From assembly GCA_947593655.1 (NCBI GenBank), contig CANQDS010000001.1, forward strand, positions 67,081 to 131,080: a stretch of DNA of 64,000 bases. Direction: 5' to 3'. The notes under the pieces are model-generated. The model was not told the origin of the DNA and made no database searches. It saw only the letters and a program-made list of their open reading frames with translations. Source of the stretch: an uncultured Lachnospiraceae bacterium. GTDB taxonomy: Bacteria > Bacillota > Clostridia > Lachnospirales > Lachnospiraceae. Shown one piece after another: positions 26,477-35,554 of this stretch. Within the stretch, counting starts at the first letter, position 1. The number at the start of each line of letters is the position of its first letter. A program made the translations under genes and the position numbers.

Positions 26477-26947
26477 TCACTTAAAAACATAATTTTCCAG
26501 CAGATCCGCTACCATATGGGACTGCCGGATCGCTGCGGTCAGTTCCGATTCCGCCTTTGCGTCCGCTACTGCTTCCGCCTTCGTCCGGCGCCCGGCTTCC
26601 ACTACAGTCCGCTTATCCGGCACTTCATAACGGCCGGAATCCGAAAATGCAGGGACTGCAAACATCAGTGCGATCGCCGCCGCCGCTGACGTTATGATCT
26701 GCAGACAGTATCTCCGGAACTCTGCTTTTTGCTTATTCTTTGCAGCAATCTTCGGAGGTTTTTGGACTTCCAGAACAATTTCTCCGTCGGCAGCTTCCGG
26801 TTCGCGGTTTTTTGCGGCAGACGGTTCGCCGCTGACTGCCGCCAGAATATTTTCCAGAAGATCATCCGGCGCCGCAATCGTTTCCTCTTCCGCACTTCTG
26901 ATCAAAAGTTCCAATTCTTCTTCGGTTAAATATCCGTATTCCTTCAT
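26477..26947 (-). CDS. Putative anti-sigma factor-like membrane protein
   Basis: The 156-residue protein has a cytoplasmic N-terminal part (MKEYGYLTEEELELLIRSAE), a single membrane helix at about residues 84-103 (IITSAAAAIALMFAVPAF), and a short external tail rich in Ala, Glu and Lys. It overlaps the ECF sigma factor gene by 4 bp. This position and topology are typical of single-pass anti-sigma factors, although no zinc-binding HxxxCxxC motif is present. Confidence 0.75.
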   Translation of the reverse strand: MKEYGYLTEEELELLIRSAEEETIAAPDDLLENILAAVSGEPSAAKNREPEAADGEIVLEVQKPPKIAAKNKQKAEFRRYCLQIITSAAAAIALMFAVPAFSDSGRYEVPDKRTVVEAGRRTKAEAVADAKAESELTAAIRQSHMVADLLENYVFK

Positions 26948-27465
26948 GAAAGCAGATCCTCCCTTCTTATCGATTTTTTCAGCATTTCCCTCGCCCGGTA
27001 AATCTGAGTCTGTATCGTTTTTAAATTCGCGCCTTTCTGATCCGCGATTTCTCTTGCCGTAAGTCCCTCCACGAAAAAGCTGACTCCGACATCGTCATAC
27101 GGCTTTGGCAGCTTCAAACATTGTTCCCTTACCGCTTCCAGCACCGCCCTGCCCTCAAAAATCTTTACGGGATTTTCCCCTGCCCCGGAAGTTTCGGCCA
27201 GTTCTTCTTCGGGCACGGGAACGCTTTTTCGTTCGGCCGCCCGTAAGTAATCGATGCACTTGTTTCCGGCGATCCGGCAGATCCACGACTTTTCATTCTT
27301 CCCGTCAAACCCGGCATATTTCTGGTATGCCTTAAGAAACGTTTCCTGCGTGATATCCTCCGCCGCAAAATAATCGCCCGTCATTTTCAGGCAGATGGAA
27401 AAAACCAGATTTTTGTACTGATTGACAAGCCGTATTAAATTTTCCTTTTCATCGATTTTTACCAC
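26944..27465 (-). CDS. ECF-type RNA polymerase sigma factor
   Basis: This 173-residue sigma-70 family protein has region 2 (NLVFSICLKMTGDYFAAEDITQETFLKAY, with the DxxQETF-type motif) and region 4 with a helix-turn-helix (LTAREIADQKGANLKTIQTQIYRAREML). It lacks regions 1 and 3, as usual for ECF factors. It heads a four-gene operon with the anti-sigma-like protein and two membrane proteins. (The motif quoted for region 2 spans residues 17-45; key residues are D36, Q39, E40.). Confidence 0.93.
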   Translation of the reverse strand: MVKIDEKENLIRLVNQYKNLVFSICLKMTGDYFAAEDITQETFLKAYQKYAGFDGKNEKSWICRIAGNKCIDYLRAAERKSVPVPEEELAETSGAGENPVKIFEGRAVLEAVREQCLKLPKPYDDVGVSFFVEGLTAREIADQKGANLKTIQTQIYRAREMLKKSIRREDLLS

Positions 27466-27556
27466 CTCCTCCGGTGCTTCATCTATTAAAACGGAACAGA
27501 GCCGGAAAAATCTTCAAATAAATCCTATTTTTTGAAATGAATCTGCAAACCGCCTG

Positions 27557-28936
27557 TCAGACGGAGTTTTCCTCCGTCTGATAATCCTGCTTCGGAAGTT
27601 TTTTGAAATAATAAATGACAAAAGGGATCGTAAACGGAAGCGCTAACACCATGGAAAGCGGCTGTGCCTCCTGGATTCCCGCAAGCCCACTGAAATGAGA
27701 AAGAAGAAACAGCAGCGGAATAAAAAGGAATCCGCTCCGGAGCGCCGAGAGAAAAGAAGCCCCGAACCGTTTTCCGGTACTCTGGAAAAGCATCTCCGTC
27801 ATCATGCAGACCGGAAGCAGAAGATGCGCCAGCGCCTGAAGCCGAAGCGCTCTCGTCCCTACTTCAATAACCTCCGGATCATTCCGGAATACGCCGATCA
27901 GGCTGTCGGAAAAAATGATCAGCAGAATACAGCCTGCGATAATGATCCCTTCCGCCGCAAGCAGGGTAAAACGGTAGCCCTTGCGGACGCGGGAATATTT
28001 CCCCGCTCCGTAATTAAACGCCGAAACCGGCTGAAATCCCTGCCCGATCCCCAGCGCGATGGAAAACGCAAAAAAGATGATCCTGCTTACAATGCTCATT
28101 CCCGCAACCGCCGCATCCCCGTATCTGCGGCACTGGGAATTCAGCAGCACGGTCGTCAGACTGTTTAATCCCTGCCGCAGCAGGCTTGGAAATCCGGTAG
28201 CCATGATATTTCCGTAAACCAGCGATCCCGCACGCAGAGCCTGCCGGATATCCAGCTTTGTTTCCGTTCTTCCCGATAAAAACATAAACATCAGGATCAG
28301 CCAGCTTATGATCTGGCTTACGGCGGTAGACAAACCCGCACCGGAAATCCCCATATGCAGTCCGAACATCAGGATCGGATCGCCGATCATATTTAAAATC
28401 GCGCCGGACATCAGACCGACCATGCCGAGGGAGGCTTTGCCCTCGTAGCGCAGAATATTGTTTAAGGTAAGGCTTCCGCTCATAAACGGCGCCGCCACAA
28501 GAATATAGGAAATATAGGTTTTTGCATAAGGCGCAATGGTATCGGTACTCCCCAGCAGCATGACAATATCATCCAGCCACAGGAAACCAACCAGTGTGAT
28601 CACAAGCCCGCACAGCATCGAGCCGAAAAAACCGGCGGAGGCATGAAGCGATGCTGTTTTCCGATCCTGTGCGCCCAGTGCTCTGGATAAAATGCTTCCG
28701 GACCCCTGTCCGAACATAAATCCGAAGGCCTGAATGATCGCCATAAACCCGAATACGATCCCGACCGCCCCGCTGGCGCTGGTTCCCAGCTGCCCGACAA
28801 AGGCCGTATCCGCCAGATTGTAGATATTATTGATCAGCATGGAAAAAACGCTGGGAATGGAAAGCCCTATGATCAGCCGCGGGATCGGCGTTCCTGTCAT
28901 TTTTTCATATTGGGTAAGTTCTGCTGTCTGCTTCAT
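27557..28936 (-). CDS. MATE-family multidrug exporter
   Basis: About 459 residues with twelve predicted membrane helices in two homologous halves. The family signatures include MLINNIYNLADTAFVGQLG in the first helix pair, GFMFGQGSGSILSRALGAQ, and IALGIGQGFQPVSAFNYGA in the second half. It exports drugs or metabolites in exchange for Na+ or H+; the substrate is not known. I use the ATG at 28936 (MKQTAELTQYEKMTG). It is not obviously part of an operon. Confidence 0.93.
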   Translation of the reverse strand: MKQTAELTQYEKMTGTPIPRLIIGLSIPSVFSMLINNIYNLADTAFVGQLGTSASGAVGIVFGFMAIIQAFGFMFGQGSGSILSRALGAQDRKTASLHASAGFFGSMLCGLVITLVGFLWLDDIVMLLGSTDTIAPYAKTYISYILVAAPFMSGSLTLNNILRYEGKASLGMVGLMSGAILNMIGDPILMFGLHMGISGAGLSTAVSQIISWLILMFMFLSGRTETKLDIRQALRAGSLVYGNIMATGFPSLLRQGLNSLTTVLLNSQCRRYGDAAVAGMSIVSRIIFFAFSIALGIGQGFQPVSAFNYGAGKYSRVRKGYRFTLLAAEGIIIAGCILLIIFSDSLIGVFRNDPEVIEVGTRALRLQALAHLLLPVCMMTEMLFQSTGKRFGASFLSALRSGFLFIPLLFLLSHFSGLAGIQEAQPLSMVLALPFTIPFVIYYFKKLPKQDYQTEENSV

Positions 28937-29000
28937 CTGATTTCTTCCTTCTTTCTTTTTCATAATCAATTGCAATTAGGATGTCCCGTCCAGCTAAAAA

Positions 29001-29006
29001 ATTATA
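29001..29006 (-). promoter_or_regulatory. Possible extended -10 promoter of the MATE gene
   Basis: TGATATAAT on the minus strand (TATAAT at 29001-29006) has the TGn extension; a nearby TTGACA is only 8 bp away and cannot be its -35. Confidence 0.4.
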
Positions 29007-29036
29007 TCACGCCGTGTCAAATAATGCCATATCCTA

Positions 29037-29065
29037 TTGCACCATCCCCGAAGATAGTGTATAAA
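29037..29065 (+). promoter_or_regulatory. Sigma-A promoter in front of a broken gene
   Basis: TTGCAC (29037-29042) and TATAAA (29060-29065) are spaced by 17 bp, followed by AGGAGG at about 29079. What follows is a degraded reading frame. Confidence 0.55.
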
Positions 29066-29079
29066 TAAGGAAAATAGCA

Positions 29080-29583
29080 GGAGGCTGCCGGACGCCGGTC
29101 TGATATGCGTCAGATATTCCCGGAAAGACAACGCCTATCTTCATTCGGACCGCCAGCCGAAATTTCTCGAAACCTCATCGGGAAAATACCGTGCGCATCT
29201 GCTTAAATTAAGGCGGATCGCAACCCTGATCCAGCGGCTTTATACGGATGAAGATTCCTATTATTTTGAAGACGGAGACGACTATTATTCCTGCAAAAAA
29301 TGTTACTGCGAGCTGCTTCCCGATGCCGGAGAACGGATACGGCACAATCGGCAGCCTGCTGACGCAGAACCATGTTTCCCTGAATGATCTGTGCCGGTGG
29401 GCGGACAGGATACGGAAAATGCCGTATTATAAAAAGCTGGATCTCGGCGGCAGAACCTGTATCATCGTTCACGCCGGATATCCGGAAACTGCCAAAGATA
29501 CCGGCGGCATACTGGTTATCGCCTTTATGATCTCCGGTGCCGTAAAGAAAATTGCCGGGCGGCGCAGGGAGCAGGAAAAATAA
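29080..29583 (+). pseudogene. Degraded metallophosphoesterase-like gene
   Basis: After a promoter and AGGAGG, one frame without a normal start reads GLICVRYSRKDNAYLHSDR and later YYSCKKCYCELLPD, then stops near 29390. A second frame (29248-29583) carries LNDLCRWADRIRKMPYYKKL and GRTCIIVHAGYPE, which resembles the C-terminal part of calcineurin-type phosphatases (the VHAG motif). The catalytic N-terminal GDIHG and GNHE regions are missing. I read this as remnants of one or two genes shortened by deletion and frameshift; the family assignment rests on one motif. Confidence 0.5.
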
Positions 29584-29627
29584 CCGGCTGCCTGCCTACT
29601 TCCCGCAATACAAAGACATGCTTCCAG

Positions 29628-30599
29628 TTATCTCCAATACTTTTTATATGCATCCATAACCGCTCTTTGTATTTCATCCCGAAAATATTTTGGAGCGATC
29701 ACCTCGCACCGGCTGCCGTGAGCCAGTACCCATTCACGCATTACGGATGGAATACAATAAATCTTCACCAATACTTTTTCATGATCCGACTTCATCACCG
29801 TCAAATCATTCCCAAATGTTTCTATCAATGTCTGCCACAAAGCTCTGTCACATTCTACGTCGTAGCGCTCGGCATTTTCTCCATTCCGATAAATGTAATG
29901 CTCGGCATACTGACCGGGATTGATACCGCCAAATATCATGTCGGCATTTCGCTCCAGGATCACAATGTCGCTTAAATAGTCAATTCTGTAATGGGTAAGG
30001 GCTTCTCCATCTTCCGGTTTTGCCAATATGTAATAATTCCCTAAAGCCCATATGGTAACATAGGGGCTGATCACAATCGGACTGTCCATGCTTTTCACTA
30101 ATTCGGTATCCACATCATATTCCAGTAAATTCACTTCCACTTTACAGCCCTGATTGATGGCAATGTTTAAGGTGTCAATATTATAAAACAGCTGCTTATT
30201 CCATACTTTTCGCTTATTCTTTACAAAAACGGTTTTCTGGAGCATTCTTCCCTGAAATACACTTTGCGTATCAATCAGTTTTCTTATAATTTCCCTGCAG
30301 TTCTCTTCTTTTATCATATCAGAGGCTGCCACCGCATCACATAACAACCTGATTTCAGACGGCTCAAAAGCTCTGTCGATCAGATAATATCCTTCTCTGT
30401 TATCGGTATATCCTTCAATATCAATTCCCATACTTCTTAAGGCATCAATATTTCTGTAAATAGTCCTTCGTTCCATATCCACATCATAGATTGCTTTCAA
30501 TTTTTCCTGTATTTTCCCGGCAGAAATAATATGGTTTTCATCCGAGTATTTCTTTAATACTTCATATAAACAAAGTATGGTTGCTTTCTGGCTGATCAT
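29628..30599 (-). CDS. WYL-domain transcriptional regulator
   Basis: The 323-residue protein has an N-terminal HTH (ISAGKIQEKLKAIYDVDMER and RRTIYRNIDALRSMGIDI) and a central WYL-type ligand domain (YYILAKPEDGEALTHYRIDY). WYL regulators sense nucleotides or nucleic acids and often control DNA repair or phage defence genes. It is divergent from the PolC-like gene next to it, whose control it might exert. The region from here to about 45.6 kb is visibly AT-richer than the DNA to the left. Confidence 0.88.
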   Translation of the reverse strand: MISQKATILCLYEVLKKYSDENHIISAGKIQEKLKAIYDVDMERRTIYRNIDALRSMGIDIEGYTDNREGYYLIDRAFEPSEIRLLCDAVAASDMIKEENCREIIRKLIDTQSVFQGRMLQKTVFVKNKRKVWNKQLFYNIDTLNIAINQGCKVEVNLLEYDVDTELVKSMDSPIVISPYVTIWALGNYYILAKPEDGEALTHYRIDYLSDIVILERNADMIFGGINPGQYAEHYIYRNGENAERYDVECDRALWQTLIETFGNDLTVMKSDHEKVLVKIYCIPSVMREWVLAHGSRCEVIAPKYFRDEIQRAVMDAYKKYWR

Positions 30600-30758
30600 C
30601 GAATTCCTCCAATCATGATCTGGGTATCCTTATTATACCCATTGCAAATAAAAATCGCAATCATCCGGTGTGCTATTTTTGGTACAGCGAAAGGCGCACG
30701 TTTTGCCGCTCCGATCTGCTATAGTAATTTCATCAAAAAACAAAGGAGGATGCACGCC

Positions 30759-32081
30759 ATGCATATACCGCACATCGAACATGCTTATGAAAACATCAAA
30801 AAAACCTGTGACCGTAAACTCAGCCAGATATATCCGGTTCAAATACCGGAGCCGGTAAACGCACGATACCAGATCGAACTGGAATACCTAAAAACGTCTG
30901 ATTATCTGGATGACTTTGAGATCTTCCGATGCCTGAATCTGGAAGCCTCCAAATGCTCTCAGGCACTGTCAATGAGAGGAACGATTACAAGCTCATATAT
31001 TATCTATCTTCTTGGTAATTCATTGCTTAATCCGCTTCCTGTTCATTATTACTGTCCAAAATGCGGACACTATGAAAACGTTGATACGAAATTGTTCTGT
31101 ATCGATCTTCCGGAAGAAAAATGTCCAAAATGTCAAACAGCTTTAATTGCAGACGGATTTCATCTGCCGATAGAAAGCGTCTGGGGGCTGGACGGAAAAA
31201 AAGCCTTATCTTTTGATTATGATATATCCGAAGAATTTATTCCGTTCGCTAAAAGAGTGCTGCAGACCTTATATCCTCAATATGCCATCGCCCCGCTCGG
31301 AATTTGCCGCAGACCGGCGGAAGGAAAAGCGGTTGAAATGAAACATTCCGGCTTTCTGATCCTTCCGGAAGGACGAAATATCGAAGACTATCCGGAAATG
31401 ACCGGTTTTCTGGAAGACGGTGAATTATGTCTGTCCGGAAATATTCTGGAAATCGAGAATCATTATATGCACAGGGTTTTATTATTACCAAACAAATTCA
31501 TAGAGCAGATGATCGCAATGCAGCGAAAAACCGGCATTTATGCAAATGAAATATCACTTTCGGAACTCCGCGCACTTAACTGGAATGATATAAATAATTC
31601 ATCTGCTTTGACAGAGGCAGAATCCTATTTCTTCCGCAAAATAAAACCAAAAACTTATTTTGATATGGTATGTTTAAATGCAGCCAGCCATAATTCATAC
31701 AGCAATCAGAATTATTCCACCCGCGATGGCCGCTTCTATTCCCTGCCGGCACTCTTTGAAAAACCGGAATTTCAAAAATATCCCTGCTATACACGGGAAG
31801 ATTTCTTTGATGAACTTTTGAAAATGGGAACCAAGCTGGAAAAAGCATATGAAATAGCAGAATTTATCGGAAAAGGCAAACAGAACTCCACTATGCAAAA
31901 GCTGATTGACCGATTTGCTTCATTTGATATTCCGAAAGATTTGAAATCCGTTGCAAAAGAATATCTATACCTGTTTCCACGCTCACATTCTGCAGAACAT
32001 ATGCTGTTATACGCAAAACTTGCTTTCTATGCAAAGAAAGACAGTCGTGCTTTTAGCAAAATCGTATTCATCAATCGTTGA
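30759..32081 (+). CDS. Stand-alone PolC-like protein (fragmentary DNA polymerase III palm/fingers)
   Basis: This 440-residue protein collinearly resembles the catalytic part of PolC: SMRGTITSS (71-79; PolC SRGSVGSS), NPLPVHYYCPKC (91-102; PolC NPLPPHYxCPxC), a second CPKC (122-125), SFDYDIS (151-157; the PolC PDIDLNFS catalytic Asp pair) and a C-terminal LFPRSHSAEHMLLYAKLAFY (PolC MFPKAHAAAYV...RIAYF). PHP, exonuclease and OB domains are absent. The third catalytic Asp (PolC LDILGHD) seems replaced (LEIENH). The start at 30759 has AAGGAGG nine bases upstream. It is probably an inactive or repurposed polymerase relative; function unknown. Confidence 0.75.
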   Translation: MHIPHIEHAYENIKKTCDRKLSQIYPVQIPEPVNARYQIELEYLKTSDYLDDFEIFRCLNLEASKCSQALSMRGTITSSYIIYLLGNSLLNPLPVHYYCPKCGHYENVDTKLFCIDLPEEKCPKCQTALIADGFHLPIESVWGLDGKKALSFDYDISEEFIPFAKRVLQTLYPQYAIAPLGICRRPAEGKAVEMKHSGFLILPEGRNIEDYPEMTGFLEDGELCLSGNILEIENHYMHRVLLLPNKFIEQMIAMQRKTGIYANEISLSELRALNWNDINNSSALTEAESYFFRKIKPKTYFDMVCLNAASHNSYSNQNYSTRDGRFYSLPALFEKPEFQKYPCYTREDFFDELLKMGTKLEKAYEIAEFIGKGKQNSTMQKLIDRFASFDIPKDLKSVAKEYLYLFPRSHSAEHMLLYAKLAFYAKKDSRAFSKIVFINR

Positions 32082-32089
32082 TTCTTACC

Positions 32090-32130
32090 GCCGGCCAATG
32101 AATAAATGCGTTCAACGGCCGGCATCTTTT
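32090..32130 (+). terminator. Terminator of the PolC-like gene
   Basis: GCCGGCC (32090-32096) pairs with GGCCGGC (32117-32123), with an inner TGAA/TTCA stem, followed by TTTT at 32127-32130. Confidence 0.75.
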
Positions 32131-32146
32131 ATTGCACTCTTTCCTT

Positions 32147-32332
32147 TCAGCCCAAAAACAATGCTACTAAGAAAATAACGATCCCAAGCGGAGGACATAC
32201 TCCTACTACAACTGCCAATAGCACCCATTTCCACCAATCTGAAGAATTTCCTGATGTTCCATTGTTTGCCATATGATAGTCTATAAAACTATCTGACATG
32301 TCATATTTTCCGTTTCTATTCCAATCGTTCAT
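32147..32332 (-). CDS. Small single-helix membrane protein
   Basis: The 61-residue protein has a polar N-terminal half (MNDWNRNGKYDMSDSFIDYH), a Gly/Ser/Asn stretch, and a C-terminal hydrophobic segment WVLLAVVVGVCPPLGIVIFL. GGGAGGTG precedes the ATG. It lies just beyond the terminator of the signalling/ABC operon, so it is probably transcribed separately. No family recognised. Confidence 0.65.
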   Translation of the reverse strand: MNDWNRNGKYDMSDSFIDYHMANNGTSGNSSDWWKWVLLAVVVGVCPPLGIVIFLVALFLG

Positions 32333-32356
32333 AAAGCACCTCCCTCTTAAAAAGCC

Positions 32357-32413
32357 ATTAAAATAAGAACCAGGATAAAGATTTTCTATATTCTTTATCC
32401 TGATTCTTATTTT
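32357..32413 (-). terminator. Terminator at the end of the peptide-signalling island
   Basis: AAAATAAGAATCAGGATAAAG (32393-32413, minus) pairs over about 21 bases with CTTTATCCTGGTTCTTATTTT (32357-32377), around an AT-rich loop. It stops transcription coming from the ABC transporter gene and could act in both directions. Confidence 0.85.
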
Positions 32414-32578
32414 AAAGCCTGTACTGTCCCAAAAACAGGACTTGTTTAGCCAATTGCAGTCAAAACTGTCAAATTACTTTCCTCATTGCCCGCGCAAAAA
32501 ACCCCGTTTATTGCCGGAAGATCCGGTACGATATCTCCTCAACGTTAAATGAGCAAAATGAAATAATATTTTCTTCTT

Positions 32579-33193
32579 TTACGTTCCCAATTCAATCACT
32601 CTTCCTCCGCCCTGTTTATATTTTTCATCATGCGTAACTAAGATTACCGTCTTTCCCTTCCGGTTCTGTTCCCATAAAATCGACATGATCCTTTCTCCAT
32701 TTTTTCGGTCGAGGGATCCGGTCGGTTCATCGCAGAGGATCAGATCGCATTTTTTAAACATCAGCCGCGCCAATGCAATTCTCTGCTGCTCGCCTCCGGA
32801 AAGCATATATATTTTTTTATCCTTGGCATCCGCTAATCCCACCTGCTCTAAAGCCTCATCCAAACCGATCCCCGAACGGTTCGCCTTCCGAATGATCTCA
32901 AGATTCTGCTTGACGGTTTTATCCTCGATCAATGCAAAGTTCTGAAACAGAAATCCGGCTTTTTCCGCCAGATATTTCTGCCTGTTCTTTTTTCTTCCCA
33001 CATCGATTCCATCCACCAGAATCTGTCCCGAATCCAGCGGCTCCAAGGAACCGATCATATTCAACAGCGTCGTTTTTCCACATCCGCTCACTCCTGAAAA
33101 AACCACAAACTCTCCCGTATCTATTTTTATATTTAGATCATGGAACAGGACTTTGTTTCCAAAGGCTTTATCCAGATTTTTAATTTCTACCAT
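32579..33193 (-). CDS. ABC exporter ATP-binding protein (bacteriocin/peptide type)
   Basis: This 204-residue ATPase has Walker A SGVSGCGKTTLL, Q-loop FLFQNFALIED, signature MLSGGEQQRIALARL, Walker B LILCDEPTGSLD and switch His in VTHDEKY. It belongs to the small MacB/LolD-like group that pairs with DUF1430 or FtsX-like permeases for peptide export or immunity. It is the last gene of the long riboswitch-led operon; its permease partner just upstream is broken, so the transporter may not work. Confidence 0.92.
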   Translation of the reverse strand: MVEIKNLDKAFGNKVLFHDLNIKIDTGEFVVFSGVSGCGKTTLLNMIGSLEPLDSGQILVDGIDVGRKKNRQKYLAEKAGFLFQNFALIEDKTVKQNLEIIRKANRSGIGLDEALEQVGLADAKDKKIYMLSGGEQQRIALARLMFKKCDLILCDEPTGSLDRKNGERIMSILWEQNRKGKTVILVTHDEKYKQGGGRVIELGT

Positions 33194-33211
33194 TTCATTT
33201 CTCCTTCATTC

Positions 33212-34730
33212 TTATAAAACGCTTCCCTTTAGTGCTTTTTGTATGCTCGTTTTTTCCAGGATCTTAATATTACGCAGCGTAGCGGTCACGTCCACTGCAC
33301 CAATCGCCGCATAAGCGGTTAATAAATATCCTATGGATTCCATGTGCAGAACCGCTGCAGCGATCATTGCTGCCGCCGCGCTTACCGCCAATATGATCAC
33401 AGTGAGCAAAAACATTTTCCGGTATTTTAGAAAAACGGAATAACCAGACACCGTTTTTACTGCCAGTTCCATAGAGTGAAGCATTCCTTCATATTTGAGC
33501 AGCGTTTTAATAATGATAAATTCCATAACCAGAAGAATGGCAAATGCGGTCAGTCCAAACAGAATCGTCCGCTGGTAATGTTTTAAATAATAATGGTAAT
33601 TATCATACACATTGGTAAGAAATGATGCGTTTTTTTCAATGGGATTGCTGTTTATGTACGCACCCCATTCCGCTTCTGTCATGTTGATCATACACGCCTG
33701 CACAAAATAAATCCCATTGTATAAATTCAGTTCATCCTGCATATCCAAAATAATCAAAGGATTCTGATAAATCCGGCTGATAATCCCATTCTGGTTTCTG
33801 ATACCGATCACAGAACAGGAATCCTGATAGACCAGCGCCTCATATTTTGTATTTTCTCCCAGATACATTTCTGCAAGCATCTCTAAATCCTGCAGTCCTG
33901 CGTCCGCCATTTTTTCCGGCACAAGAAAATAGATTTTGTCCTCAAATTCCGTACTCCGGATATCACTGATATTTTCCTTTAAATAATGAACGGTGTTTTT
34001 ATTATAAAACAGACAGGGTTTTCCGCTGAACATTCCCTCATCCATATAAACATTCAGAAACGCCTGTCCTTCTTAAAAGTATATCGCACAAAATTCTTTT
34101 CAACACAATTGCTTTCAAACTCTCTCCGTAAATAAACCGCACCGCCGTTTCTTTTTTTAACAGCATCGTTTCATACAGCGTCATCAACAGCAGAAACAGG
34201 ATCCCTACGCCCCATATACAGACAGCGTTTCGAGCGGAATGCTGATAAATATACCCTTCTTTGGGGAAATTTCCGTCATAGATATTTATCATTTCACTTT
34301 TAAAGGCTCTTGCATCTTCCATTTTTCCTATAAAATAATAGCTTGAAATCTCATTCACATCCGGTATCTGCGAAAAATCTTTAAATTCCACTTCTATTTG
34401 TCCCAGAAAAATACTTTTATATTTCCCTTTGCGGATGGAAGAGTTCTTCTGTAAGATTTCTTCTGTTTTATCCATTCCATAAATAGAAACGATTTCTGAA
34501 TGAATGGTTTCCAAATTACGGTTGACCGCAAACACAAGACAATGATGAGCTTTTGCCTTTTCTTCTATATCCGTAAGCATCTTCTGTTGAGATACGTCCT
34601 TTGGCAGATACATTGTTGTCACAATATACTCCGTTTCAAAACTGTCAATGTTCCAAACAAACATTTCTCCGATAAAGGTCAGGATGGCTGCAATTAAAAA
34701 AATGCTTGTAAGATACCTTATTTTTCTCAT
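33212..34730 (-). pseudogene. Broken DUF1430-type bacteriocin-associated ABC permease
   Basis: Two overlapping frames cover this gene. The 5' part (34730-34038, 230 codons) has an N-terminal helix, an external domain, and a helix ending LLKKETAVRFIYGESLKAIV. The 3' part (33212-about 34075) continues in another frame as GQAFLNVYMDEGMFSGKPC, an external domain and three further helices. Intact members of this family are about 650 residues with extra helices between these parts. The two halves total about 510 residues, so I infer an internal deletion plus a frameshift near 34065. Confidence 0.7.
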
Positions 34731-34855
34731 TCGGTTTTTTTCTCCTTTTACTCATCGTTTCCTCGAAACAACCTTTATAATTCCCACATTCTTTTTGCTT
34801 TTTCTTACAATTCTTTTTTTAGCATGTCCCAATGATTTTACCTCCGTCCGATATA

Positions 34856-35554
34856 TCACATCGAAGCAAACTTTTTCTTTGCTGCAATATATTGCTTTTT
34901 TGTTTCTACATACTTCCTAACACTGATATATGCCTTTTTATCTGCTGGAAAGTATGCAAACTCCTTATCCAGATGCTCTACGGAATTTAAATTGATCAGA
35001 AAAGATTTATGACATCTGAAAAAACCGTACTCTTCCAGCTTCTTTTCTAAATCATTGATTTTTTCGCTGCATTCATAGCATCTGTCAATTGTGTGTATGA
35101 TACAACCTCTGCCTTTCGTTTCTATATAAAGAATATCCTTCGCCAAAATACGTTTTGTATCATTTCCGTTTGTACCGACCAGCATAAACTGATTCTTTCT
35201 GTTGATCTCCCTTACTCTTTGAAAAGCCTCTTCTAATTCCTCCTGCATTTTTGTTTTATCCACATACCGGAATGCATCCACCAGATATCCTTTTCTTGCA
35301 TAATCCAGATGCGTGGTCAAAATTATAATGATACTTTCTGAATGTTCTTCTTTATATTTAACGATTGTTTCAAAACCATCCATTTCAGGCATATCAATGT
35401 CCATTAATACCATATGATACTCTTTATTTTTTTGGAGAAACTCAACGCCAGAATGAAAAACATCAATTTCATCCGATTGTTTCACATAATCCTGCACTGC
35501 TTCTAACTCCAGATCTCTCCATTTCTGTTCATCGTCAACAATAGCTATTTTCAT
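34856..35554 (-). CDS. LytTR-family response regulator (AgrA-like), first copy
   Basis: The 232-residue protein has a receiver domain (IAIVDDEQKW and the phosphoacceptor in VLMDIDMPEMDG) and a C-terminal LytTR DNA-binding domain (ILAKDILYIETKGRGCIIHT, FFRCHKSFLINLNSVEHL). Such regulators bind pairs of 9-bp direct repeats with a 12-bp gap. It overlaps the kinase gene by 4 bp. The likely target is the direct-repeat operator found before both operons of the island. Confidence 0.92.
   Translation of the reverse strand: MKIAIVDDEQKWRDLELEAVQDYVKQSDEIDVFHSGVEFLQKNKEYHMVLMDIDMPEMDGFETIVKYKEEHSESIIIILTTHLDYARKGYLVDAFRYVDKTKMQEELEEAFQRVREINRKNQFMLVGTNGNDTKRILAKDILYIETKGRGCIIHTIDRCYECSEKINDLEKKLEEYGFFRCHKSFLINLNSVEHLDKEFAYFPADKKAYISVRKYVETKKQYIAAKKKFASM

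Noticed and set aside
27557-27580. Hairpin CAGACGGAG/CTCCGTCTG at the end of the MATE gene as terminator
   Set aside because: No T run follows it on the coding strand, so it was not annotated.
29001-29020. TTGACA next to TATAAT before the MATE gene as a standard promoter
   Set aside because: The spacing is only 8 bp, so the two hexamers cannot belong to one sigma-A promoter.
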